DNA of 64,000 bases from Cherax quadricarinatus (lineage: Eukaryota; Arthropoda; Malacostraca; Decapoda; Parastacidae), in assembly GCF_038502225.1 (NCBI RefSeq), contig NC_091341.1, positions 4,298,753 to 4,362,752 of the forward strand. Reading direction: 5' to 3'. Shown piece after piece: positions 55,270-64,000 of the stretch. The stretch's first letter is position 1; the number at the start of each line of letters is the position of its first letter. A model generated the notes under the pieces. The model did no database searches. It saw nothing but the letters and a program-made list of their open reading frames with translations, and had not been told where the DNA came from. The translations under genes were made by a program, and so were the position numbers.

Positions 55270-56040
55270 GACAACCTAACCTAACCAGACGTAGCCTAAT
55301 CTAATCTAACCTAACCTAACCAGACGTAGCCTAATCTAATCTAACCTAACCTAACCAGACGTAGCCTAATCTAATCTAACATAACGTAACGTAACCTAAC
55401 CTAACCAGACGTAACCTAATCTAACCTAACCGACCCTAGCCTAAAGTAACCTAACCAGACGTAACCTAATCTAACCTAACCGACCCTAGCCTAAAGTAAC
55501 CTAACCTAACCAGATGTAACCTAATCTAACCTAACCGACCCTAGCCTAAAGTAACCTAACCTAACCAGACGTAACCTAATCTAACCTAACCGACCATAGC
55601 CTAAAGTAACCTAACCAGACGTAACCTAATCTAACCTAACCGACACTAGCCTAAAGTAACCTAACCTAACCAGACGCAACCTAATCTAACCTAACCGACC
55701 CTAGCCTAAAGTAACCTAACCTAACCAGACGTAACCTAATCTAACCTAACCGACCATAGCCTAAAGTAACCTAACCAGACGTAACCTAATCTAACCTAAC
55801 CGACACTAGCCTAAAGTAACCTAACCTAACCAGACGCAACCTAATCTAACCTAACCGACCCTAGCCTAAAGTAACCTAACCTAACCAGACGTAACCTAAT
55901 CTAACCTAACCGACCATAGCCTAAAGTAACCTAACCAGACGTAACCTAATCTAACCTAACCGACCCTAGCCTAAAGTAACCTAACCTAACCAGACGTAAC
56001 CTAACCTAATCTAACCTAACCTAATCAGATGCAGTCTAAT
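55270..56040. repeat. telomere-like 50/55-bp array built from CCTAA pentamers
   Basis: Units such as cctaaccagacgtaacctaa, tctaacctaaccgaccctag, cctaaagtaa alternate at 50 and 55 bp. Both lengths are multiples of five, and most pentamers are cctaa or one change away, so the array looks derived from (TTAGG)n, the common arthropod telomere repeat. Too degenerate and too internal to be an active telomere. Confidence 0.85.
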
Positions 56041-56094
56041 CTAACCTGACTGAAACAACGACCTGCAGACAAGTCTTCAAACAAAGACAAATTC

Positions 56095-56237
56095 AAACAA
56101 ACACAGATTCAAACAAAGACAGATTCAAACAAAGACAGATTCAAACAAAGACAGATTCAAACAAAGACAGATTCAAACAAAGACAGATTCAAACAAAGAC
56201 AGATTCAAACAAAGACAGATTCAAACAAAGACAGATT
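56095..56237. repeat. 16-bp minisatellite (~9 units)
   Basis: Unit acaaagacagattcaa in near-perfect tandem, with one early variant (acacagattcaa). Confidence 0.95.
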
Positions 56238-56284
56238 CCAGACCTTTTATTGACATTTATCTTACTATTAAAAGATCAACCTTA

Positions 56285-56495
56285 AGCTGACATTTTGACT
56301 TTTATTGTTCTGGACAGGTCGAAACGTTGACCTATGTTTGATTTTTCTACGTGCGGGTTATTTGGGAGTTGTTCCACTCAGTGTTGACGTCTCATCAAAC
56401 TTCTACTGGGAAAACGTTTCGCTCTTTGTAGAATTTTAGCAAGTGCTGATAAAACTCTACGAAGAGTAAAACGTTGTTCCACTAAAAGCTGAGTC
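56285..56495. mobile_element. PLE remnant with degenerate hammerhead-like segments
   Basis: gtcgaaacgttgacctatg and tacgtgcgggttatttgg (56317-56370) match the 3' end of the PLE at 27980-28020. Near 56446-56480, ctgataaaactctacgaaga is followed by gtaaaacgttgttcc, a degraded box-hairpin-gaaac arrangement. Confidence 0.6.
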
Positions 56496-56507
56496 TGTGA
56501 CTTGTGT

Positions 56508-57090
56508 GCCAAACTGTACTCGCCAAGCTGTACTCGCCAAGCTGTACTCGTCAAGCTGTACTCGTCAAGCTGTACTCGCCAAGCTGTACTCGTTAAGCTG
56601 TACTCGCCAAGCTGTACTCGCCAAGCTGTACTCGCCAAGCTGTACTCGCCAAGCTGTACTCGCCAAGCAGTACTCGCCAAGCAGTACTCGCCAAGCAGTA
56701 CTCGCCAAGCTGCAATTGCCAAGCTGTACTCGCCAAGCAGTACTCGTCAAGCAGTACTCGTCAAGCTGTACTCGCCAAGCAGTACTCGCCAAGCAGTACT
56801 CGCCAAGCTGTACTCGCCAAGCAGTACTCGCCAAGCAGTACTCGTCAAGCAGTACTCGTCAAGCAGTACTCGTCAAGCTGTACTCGTCAAGCAGTACTCG
56901 TCAAGCAGTACTCGCCAAGCTGTACTCGCCAAGCAGTACTCGTCAAGCAGTACTCGTCAAGCAGTACTCGCCAAGCTGTACTCGCCAAGCTGTACTCGCC
57001 AAGCTGTACTCACCAAGCTGTACTCACCAGTCAGTACTCACCAAGCTGTACTCACCAAGCTATACTCACCAATCAGTACTCACCAGGTTG
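56508..57090. repeat. 14-bp minisatellite (~41 units)
   Basis: Unit tgtactcgccaagc with frequent cagtactcgycaag and, at the right end, tgtactcaccaagc variants. Open frames across it are artefacts of the period. Confidence 0.95.
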
Positions 57091-57094
57091 TGTT

Positions 57095-57257
57095 TGATTA
57101 GGTCGAGACTTAGCTCCTGGTAGGTATCACTGACATATGGCCTCTTGGGTCTTACCATATCTAATCTTGAAGCTGTGTATTAAGTTTGCCTCCACCACTG
57201 CTTCATCCAAGACACTCTTCAGTTACCCTGAGACTAAAGAAATATTTCCTTACAGTC

Positions 57258-57258
<1 letters not shown>
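57095..57258 (-). pseudogene. LINE 3' end fragment
   Basis: On the minus strand a decayed ORF end (DEAVVEANLIHSF-like) precedes a tail with ggagctaagtctcgacct. It matches the family at 51065-51813. The GT run follows on the 5' side, as at 51814. Confidence 0.65.

Positions 57259-57340
<82 letters not shown>
57259..57340. repeat. (GT)n microsatellite
   Basis: About 41 gt dinucleotides adjacent to the LINE fragment. Confidence 0.95.
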
Positions 57341-57343
<3 letters not shown>

Positions 57344-58324
57344 TTTTAAATAGGGTTTATACCTAATATAAACAACACCAACATGTTAATAAATAAAACA
57401 CATGTGCAACACCTGTTTATCATTACTGACGGTTTATGATATATTCAGTTATCAGTAGAGGCAGATGTTTGAGTTTTGTGTCGTCACTTTTGCAGTGCTG
57501 TGCCACTGATCGTGCAACAGCAGCGACACCAGGACAATAGATGGCATTAATTAACGTATTCCTTAATAAGATATATTGCAACTCCCATAACTGTTGTCAA
57601 ACACTAACAAAGCTGGCGAACAGTGCTCACTTCCTGAGTCACAAAACACACCCACAATATTGAGAGAGAGAGAGAGAGAGAGAGACAGAGCACACGCACA
57701 CACGCAAACAGGCCAAGTGTCTAATGGCAAGTGCCTTTGACAATTCGTAAATAAATACACACACACACACACACACACGATACCATGACTCGGAATCTGG
57801 TTAAATCTCCGTTTCCATCCCATAACTCACCAGAACTAACGAGACTTCAGTAGTTATACAGAGCCCACCACCTTTCCCCTACTTCTCCTACTCCATTCCC
57901 CTCCCCCCTCCCCTTACCCTTTCCCTCCTCTTCCCCTACCTCCTTCCACCATCTTCATAGCTAACATTAGTACCCCACACTGAAGCAATCACATTCATCA
58001 AGGCTGAGGGACTGATACCTTCAAGCTACCTCACGTCATCCTCCGTCTCACACTGCTGACGTGCATACTCTTATTGAATACAAAGGGACGTGTAGGTGAG
58101 TACAGACTGACAGCGCTTCTGTATGGCGCTCGGCAAACGGAGGATGAAGCCTCCAATCACGTCTGCTGCTGAATGACCTGTAGCCAGTGAGCCTACAGGC
58201 CTAATTCTCATAGTTTCCACCAGAGGCCAGGTCTCTCGGTGGGCATGCCAGCCTGCCCACCCCTGCCCCTATCTCACTCCCTCAGCGGCCTTCATTCAGA
58301 CAACAGGTCTAGTCCTCTCTCCCT
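57341..58324. other. unannotated sequence with (GA)n and (CA)n tracts
   Basis: A (ga)n run at about 57661-57684, a (ca)n run at about 57758-57778, and a pyrimidine-rich stretch at 57870-57950. No gene is supported. Confidence 0.5.
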
Positions 58325-58420
58325 CACTGGGCATGGCCCTCCCGGGGCATGGGCACTTAACATGGCCCTCCCGGGGCATGGGCACTTAACATGGCCCTCC
58401 CGGGGCATGGGCACTTAACA
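58325..58420. repeat. 29-bp tandem repeat, about three units
   Basis: Unit atggccctcccggggcatgg plus gcacttaac. The centre contains the palindrome ccctcccgggg. Unrelated in sequence to the 29-bp array at 46362. Confidence 0.92.
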
Positions 58421-58602
58421 CTGCCTGTGTACCACACGACATTGCAAATAAAGAAGCCTCCGAAGACTTATCACTGAACCCCGGTCTGCAGGAACGACCA
58501 ATAAACTCGTAAACATTGGTAAACAGACCCACATGAGTTTAGTGCTTAACATAAATTAAATACCGAATAGAAAATAAATAAAATTCATCCAAGGTGCCGA
58601 GA

Positions 58603-58759
58603 TAATTATTATAATAGAGGGAAGCGCTAAACCCGTAAGATTATACAGCGCGTATGGGGGGGGATGATGGAAGGTATTCAGACTTAATTCAGGAGCACAG
58701 ATCCAATTCCCTAGATCAAGAGCCCCTCACCAGCGTCAAGGAACCTCCCTTGATGGGGG
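58603..58759 (+). repeat. dispersed ~155-bp repeat, copy 6
   Basis: Carries aattattataatagaggga, gcgctaaacccgtaagatta, cagcgcg, a G8 run, attcagacttaattcagga and caaggaacctcccttgatgg. A small deletion removes part of ggaactggagc. Confidence 0.87.
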
Positions 58760-58849
58760 TGCCGAGATAAAATAGGAATCCAGGTTGGTTAATGAGGTTT
58801 AAGGCTGTGAGGGAAAAGTTCAATAGATAGGAGTAGCGAGGGAGTATAT

Positions 58850-59035
58850 AGTAGCAATAGTTTCATTGCCGGCTACTTGTTAAGGTAGGGTAAGTCCAGT
58901 TCCCGCTATCCCCCCCTCTTTTTCCCCCTCCCCGAAAGTGATAGTTTGATTGCTGGCTGCTTGCTAAGGTAGGGTCAGTCTAGCTCCCGATATCCCTTCC
59001 CCTCCCTCTTCCCCCCCCCCCGAAAGGTGACGTGT
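58850..59035. repeat. ~85-90 bp direct duplication
   Basis: Two diverged copies of gatagtttgattgctggctg, cttgctaaggtagggtcagt, ccgatatccc plus a C/T-rich end with ccccgaaagtgat, starting at about 58856 and 58938. Confidence 0.8.
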
Positions 59036-59085
59036 GGGGCTCTGGTCAAACAGTAAATCACTCGACTCACAGCTCCCAACACTAC

Positions 59086-59804
59086 TGTAAGTACACGCCT
59101 GATCATATTTTAGTGGACTTATTGGTTGAAAGCTTCACTTTTGACCAATAATTAACTTAGTCCTTTCATTCTTTATCTGTTAAATGTTTTAATAATCACC
59201 ACATCTTTTAGGCATTGTACTTATCATGGAGAGTGATTTCTTAAGCAGTGGGTAATCTGTCTCTCTTTACAGCTTGGAATGACAAGAGAGGGTCACCTGC
59301 CAACCAACGAGAAGAATAGAAGAAGACGGACTAACGTCCTGAGACGTCCCATGTTTAATTTACTTACCTGTGCACCTATATGAAGTTGCAGGACGTAACC
59401 CCTCATCATTGCAGCGGTAAAGAACCTGCTTTCCTGTCATCTGGACAGATTATTTACGGCTATACTCTGTGAAGAACGAGCCAGTGGGTTGTTACCAACA
59501 CCTGCGACCCCCCCCTCCCCCACATCATCAGCAACGGCTACGATTTCAACAACACACAGTGTCACCAACACCAGACACCCAAGTTTTATATATATTAGCG
59601 TTGAATTCAGATATCATTTATATCTTTCATTTTTCATTTTCTTTAATGTAGGATCAATATTTCATATTTAAGTTTTATATTTTATATTTCCTAAATAATA
59701 AAGTGTTTGTCAGTTTTTGTTCTTCTATGCATTAATTTTCCTGAGGAGGAGCCAGCCTTAATAATACTGACTGAAGTTGTTACAGGGCTGAGTAAGCCTT
59801 CACA
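59086..59804 (+). repeat. candidate 5' LTR
   Basis: Begins tgtaagtacac and ends ccttcaca, giving TGT...ACA ends. It contains AATAAA at 59697-59702, as expected for the R/U5 border. The left boundary is a guess because the 3' LTR is outside the window. Confidence 0.4.
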
Positions 59805-59806
59805 AG

Positions 59807-59825
59807 TGGCAACCTTGCCAGGATC
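59807..59825 (+). promoter_or_regulatory. candidate primer-binding site
   Basis: tggcaaccttgccaggatc begins with TGG two bases after the proposed LTR end. It resembles the tggcgacc-ntgacagga sequences that follow LTRs in several metazoan LTR retrotransposons. The matching tRNA was not identified. Confidence 0.45.
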
Positions 59826-60284
59826 AACTCTACTGAATCAAGATTCAATTCCATCTCGAATCTACCATTGGAACTTCAACGCCGCATACCACAGATGGTT
59901 ACCACCAGCCATGAGTAATCATTCTCTATGGTAGGACTACGGTACAGGTATTTAAAAGATTTGGTGATTGTTATAGTCTCAATTTATTGTAAGTCAAGTC
60001 AGGCAGGATATATTTAATTCTGCCACCTTTTCGAGCTTGAAACACTTTGGAGGATTAGACTCTAGGGACCCGAGATTTTCAAGTGACAATTTGTTTCATT
60101 GAGCTCTTTATATCAAGGGAACTGTCGTAGGACACTCTTGATTTGTTGGTGAGAAGATTGGATGGTCAAGTGACCCCATTCTACTTACTGTTTGCTCGGA
60201 GCCAGCATAGAACCCTTCGTTTTAATTAATACATATTGTTTAATTGAAGTAGGGATCGAGCCCTCTGGTTTATTTACAGTTTGA

Positions 60285-61089
60285 GTGGAGCAGGAATTGA
60301 ACCCTCCGTTTTCTTTAATACCCGTTTTATTTCCCCCTGATAGTTTAAGTTATTCTTGCAAGTATGGAGGAATACCAGTTTTGGATGAATGCTGGAAGTT
60401 AGGAATAACAGGGAAAAATTTAGAATCTTTCATTAGTGCTAAGATCCAGGAAAGACTTGAAAGAGAGAGAATCGAAAGAGAAGAGAAAAAGGAGAGAGAG
60501 AGAATTGAGAGAGAAATCCAAGAAAGACAGAAAGAGAAAGAGAAGACAAAAAGGAGCGTGATAGACTTGATCGTGAAGAAAGAGCTAGAGTACGTGAGGA
60601 ACAAGCTAAAGTACGTGAGGAACAAGTTAAATTAAGAGAACTTGAGGAAAAAGCAAAGGATAGAGAAGTTGAGGAAAAAGCTATAGAACGTGAGGAAAGA
60701 GCTAGAGAATGTGAGGAAAAAGCTAGAAAGCATGAGTTAAGAGAGAAAAAAGGATCGCGAGCTCGAAAAATCTCGCCTTGAATTAGAGAATAAAAAGTTA
60801 ACTTTTACACAACAACAATTAGAGGAAGGAGTAATGGAACAACGTGCAGTCAGTGCACATATTCCAACACCTAATTTACCTCCCTTCACAGAGGGGGACG
60901 ACATAACTTCATACATTATCAGGTTCGAAAATACTGCTACCCTCTGTGAATGGCCTTCTGACACCTGGGCTACCAGGTTAGGAATGTTATTTTCTGGTAC
61001 AGCCTTGAATATCTATTCAACTTTGTCGCAGGTTATCATATGTAATTATAACCGACTGAAAAAGGCAATCCTTAAAGCATATCAAAAAA
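60285..61089 (+). pseudogene. LTR-element Gag, N-terminal part, frameshifted
   Basis: Three frames make up one protein. 60285-60545: IPVLDECWKLGITGKNLESF then a charged coiled coil of the RERIEREEKKERERIE type. 60545-60755: EERARVREEQAKVREEQ-like repeats in another frame. 60755-61089: EKSRLELENKKLTFTQQQL, then the capsid-like IPTPNLPPFTEGDDITSYI and WATRLGMLFSGTALNIYSTL. The breaks lie near 60545, in an A-run near 60745-60752, and in the A7 run at 61084-61090; indels in homopolymers could be real or sequencing errors. Gag forms the particle that packages the RNA. The start codon at 60285 is the first in frame but unproven. Confidence 0.8.
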
Positions 61090-64000
61090 ACCACTAATTC
61101 TTACAGGAAAGATTTCAGGTATGCCACCTTACAGCCTGGCCAGAACTTTCAGCAGTTACAGGTAACACTCTTTCGTTTGTTCGACTTTTGGATAGAGAGT
61201 TCAGGAATTGATCACAGTTACGAATCTCTTAGAGACTTCATGGTTGCTGACCAGTTCCTGACAGCTCTTCCCCACCAGATAAGAACATTCATTAGAGAAC
61301 GTAACCTGATTAAAGCTGAGGAAGTTGCTGAGGCCGCTGACTTGTATGCTGAGGCTCACAATTCCTATAAAGACCTAAAGGGATCAAACCCTAAGGGCAA
61401 GGGTTCATCAGACCTTAAGAAATCAAAGCCTCTAGTGGAAAGTAAAGTGACTTCTTTTATTCCTGTTTGTCATTTGTGTGGTGTTAAGGGACATAAGCGT
61501 CCAGATTGTCCTTCTAAGAAGGTCCAAAAAGTTGGAAGATGTTTTAAAGACTGTAATGACCAAGCACCCTTCTGTTCAGGAACAGTTAATGGGCTTAATG
61601 TATCTACCATTTTACGAGACACTGGATGCACATGTATAGTCATTTCTGATAAGCTGTTCCCTAATCTTAAAGAAACTCATTCCTTTGCTATACTTTCAGA
61701 CTACTTGGGCCGTACAGACACTTTTCCTACCATCCGTTGTTACATTAGGTCTAAATGGTTCACAGGTTGGTCTGAAGCCGTACTAGCTCCCATCACTTCT
61801 TGCTCCGTACTAATAGGTAATGTAAAAGGTGCCATTCTTCCTTCTGAGGTTGACCTTTCATCACCAAAGATGGATATAAGTGTTTCAGATCCTCTTCCTG
61901 TAGAGTCAGAGAAGCCTCTCGAAAGTTCAGATGAGACAATGTCTCGTGAGATTCATGTGGGATTAAAAACCAGTGATGCTACTCTCGAAAGCGAGGTAGT
62001 AGGATCACGGGTTCACTTGTTAGATGAAAGTGAAGATATCACCTCCGATACCATAAATGTCTTGACTAGGGCTCAGACCAAAGCCCAGGCTTCTCCTACT
62101 GTCCATCCTTTGATTTTCCCTGACTTTAAGCCTTTAGATATATCGAAGGACTCCTTTGTCAATTTACAACGTAATTGCCCTTCGCTTCAGAATTGCCATA
62201 ATGCCACTAAACAAAATCAAGTTATCCAAAGGAAAAGCTTTTCATATAAATTTGAATATATAAAAGGCATCTTGTACAAGTCAGTATTCAAATTAAATTC
62301 AGATGAGATAGACTATTCCATCTTAGTTGTTCCAAGTCAATGCAGAGAGACTGTTCTTAAAATGGCTCATGACCTGCCAGTGGCCGGACATTTCTCGCAT
62401 CGTAAAACCTTAAATAAAATTAGGGAAACCTTTTTTTGGCCAAAAATGTCCTCAGATGTCACTACCTATTGTAGATCGTGTAAAGTTTGCCAACTGTCAT
62501 CCTCCCGAGGTACCAGGCGAGTACCTATGGTCAAAATGCCAGTCTTTATGGTACCCTTTGAAAGAGTAGCTATTGACATCGTTGGTCCTTTATCACCACT
62601 TTCATCTGGGGGACATAGATATATATTAACATTAGTTGATTATGCTTCGAGTTTCCCTGAAGCCGTTCCCTTAAAGACCATAACTACTACAGAGGTGGCT
62701 GAAGCCCTTTTGTCCATCTTCTCCAGAGTGGGCATCCCTAGAGAAATTTTGTCTGACCGTGGGACACAATTCACATCTGACTTAATGCAACATCTATACC
62801 AACTTCTGGGAGTGAAGCCTCTCTTCGCAACACCATATCATCCCAGCTGTAATGGGAGGATTGAGCGCCAGCATTCGATTCTCAAGTCCATTTTAAGGAA
62901 ACTTTGCTCCCTTAAACCTAAGGAGTGGCATCGTTACCTACCCTGTGCTTTGTTTGCCATGAGGGAAGTTCCCAGTGACTCTTTGGGGTTTTCGCCTTTT
63001 GAACTTCTCTGTGGTAGACAGGCCAGAGGTCCATTGGTCATCCTTCATGACTTATGGACTAATGAGGAGATAAATGCTGAGGTTCAGTCTTCTTACCAGT
63101 TTCTCCTTGACCTTAGATCCAAACTTGAGGAGACCTCTGACATAGTTTCGAAAAACTTACACTTGTCAATGGACCAGTACAAAACCTATTTTGATTCCAA
63201 AAGTCAGAGGAGAAGTTTTAAAGTAGGGGATGAAGTTCTGGTACTTTTGCCTATCAAGTCAAATGAATTATTAGTAGCATGGAAAGATCCATATAAAGTA
63301 TTAAAAATATGTGGGAAAGTTGACTACCTCATAGAAGTCAAGGGGAAACCTAAGCTTTATCATATCAACATCCTTAAGAAATATTACCGAAGAAATTCGG
63401 TTAACTGCCTTAATAACTTTGACTTAGTTTTTCCACACGAACTTGATAAGACAACTGAAGAATGTAAAGTGTGCGTAATTGACACCTCTAACTTAGACTA
63501 TGATGAAGAACTACATGACTTGGTGACTCTTGACCACTCAGGCGCAACCAACATTAATATTAATGAATCTTTGGATGACCATAAGAGACATGAACTACTT
63601 CAATGTGTGAGTAACTTTTCAGACGTCTTTACTGATATTCCAGGTGTTACCTCCACGGTAGTCCATAAGATTGACTTATTGACGGACAATCCGATCAAAC
63701 GGAAATTATACCCAGTTCACCTTAGGGATACATTTGACCGAGAGGTAGACAAATTATTAAAACTAAAGATCATTGAACCTTCAGTATCTGCATATTGCTC
63801 ACTAGTAGTCATGGTTAAGGAGGAGGATAATTCATATAGACTTGCTATTGACTTCAGAGGCCTTAATGCTATCACTCGGTGGGATGCTGAGCCTATGCCC
63901 TTAATAGATAGCGATCTACACAAATTTTATGACTCTTCCTTTTTTTCAGAGATTGATATTGCGCAGGCATATCATCAAGTAATGTTAGATCCTTCTTCTA
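61090..64000 (+). CDS. Gag C-terminus/Pol: zinc knuckle, protease, integrase, RT start (partial, open to window edge)
   Basis: 970 codons without a stop. Capsid C-terminal part: FRLFDFWIES, FMVADQFLTALPHQIRTFI. Zinc knuckle CHLCGVKGHKRPDC (CX2CX4HX4C) at 61468-61509. Aspartic protease LRDTGCTCIVIS with Asp-Thr-Gly at 61618-61626 and a VLIG flap/helix motif at 61807. Integrase: HHCC zinc finger (62365-62492), catalytic Asp at 62575 (AIDIVGPL), Asp at 62755 (ILSDRGTQF) and Glu at 62863 (NGRIERQ), a DD(35)E spacing. A GPY/F-like end follows: WKDPYKVLK...YHINILKKYY at 63286-63390. RT begins about 63600: IIEPSVSAYCSLVVMVK, LAIDFRGLNAI and FFSEIDIAQAYHQV, with the first catalytic Asp near 63953. 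The frame and motifs look intact, so the element may be young despite the gag breaks. Confidence 0.92.

Larger units (their letters stand above)
59086..64000 (+). mobile_element. Ty3/gypsy-type LTR retrotransposon, 5' portion, integrase upstream of RT
   Basis: Order: probable 5' LTR, primer-binding-site-like sequence, leader, gag with three frame breaks, then a 970-codon open pol frame encoding zinc knuckle, protease, integrase and the start of RT, cut by the window edge. The rest of RT, RNase H and the 3' LTR lie outside. The order PR-INT-RT is unusual for Ty3/gypsy and is the layout of Gmr1-like elements. Confidence 0.9.

Noticed and set aside
55270..56040. True chromosome end
   Set aside because: Pentamers are degenerate, organised in 50/55-bp units and followed by several kb of other sequence, including an LTR element.
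56497..57123. 208-codon Ser/Arg-rich protein
   Set aside because: 14-bp satellite artefact, open in two frames and antisense.
60285..60635. Separate coiled-coil host gene
   Set aside because: The charged repeat continues in another frame into the capsid-like domain of the LTR element, so it is the Gag N-terminus.

Overview
The window is eukaryotic and consists almost entirely of repeats. I found no convincing host protein gene, rRNA gene or functional tRNA gene. The element families point to an arthropod, most likely a decapod crustacean and perhaps a crayfish: CR1-like and RTE-like LINEs, Penelope-like elements with hammerhead-like motifs, tRNA-derived SINEs, degenerate CCTAA (TTAGG-type) tracts and abundant long minisatellites. 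That assignment is inference from repeat type, not from a marker gene.

Layout. 1-3.2 kb: a 38-bp tandem repeat, the 3' end of a CR1-like LINE, and a second decayed LINE whose 3' end is duplicated. 3.7-4.8 kb: an inverted-repeat element carrying a 79-bp insertion. 6.7-17.2 kb: a very large 32-bp satellite split by a nearly perfect palindrome of two Penelope-like (PLE) 3' halves. 17.5-24.8 kb: five copies of a dispersed ~155-bp repeat, a Tc1-like transposase relic, a dead LINE, and a 25-bp satellite. 25.5-42.3 kb: one RTE-like LINE (minus strand) split by a PLE fragment and by a 12.5-kb nest of four CR1-like LINE copies. One CR1 copy has an intact 987-codon endonuclease/reverse transcriptase ORF. 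42.4-57.3 kb: tRNA-like sequences, two MITE-like elements, short PLE-derived units with 11-14 bp target-site duplications, 29-bp, 46-bp and 14-bp minisatellites, a SINE, and a telomere-like 50/55-bp array. 59.1-64.0 kb: the 5' part of a Ty3/gypsy-type LTR retrotransposon whose integrase lies upstream of its reverse transcriptase; it runs off the window end.

How the parts relate. Most coding sequence belongs to retroelements: CR1 ORF1p (coiled coil plus SGNH esterase-like domain), CR1 ORF2p (APE endonuclease plus RT), RTE-like EN/RT, PLE RT plus GIY-YIG nuclease, and LTR-element Gag, protease, integrase and RT. Short non-autonomous units share ends with these elements. One tRNA-derived SINE shares its 3' tail with the LINE at 2.9-3.2 kb, and several 80-430 bp PLE-type units carry hammerhead-like cores. 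Most long reading frames over the satellites are artefacts of periods not divisible by three.

Limits: copy numbers are estimates from array length divided by period. No alignment, folding or database search was run. Family names rest on recognised motifs.
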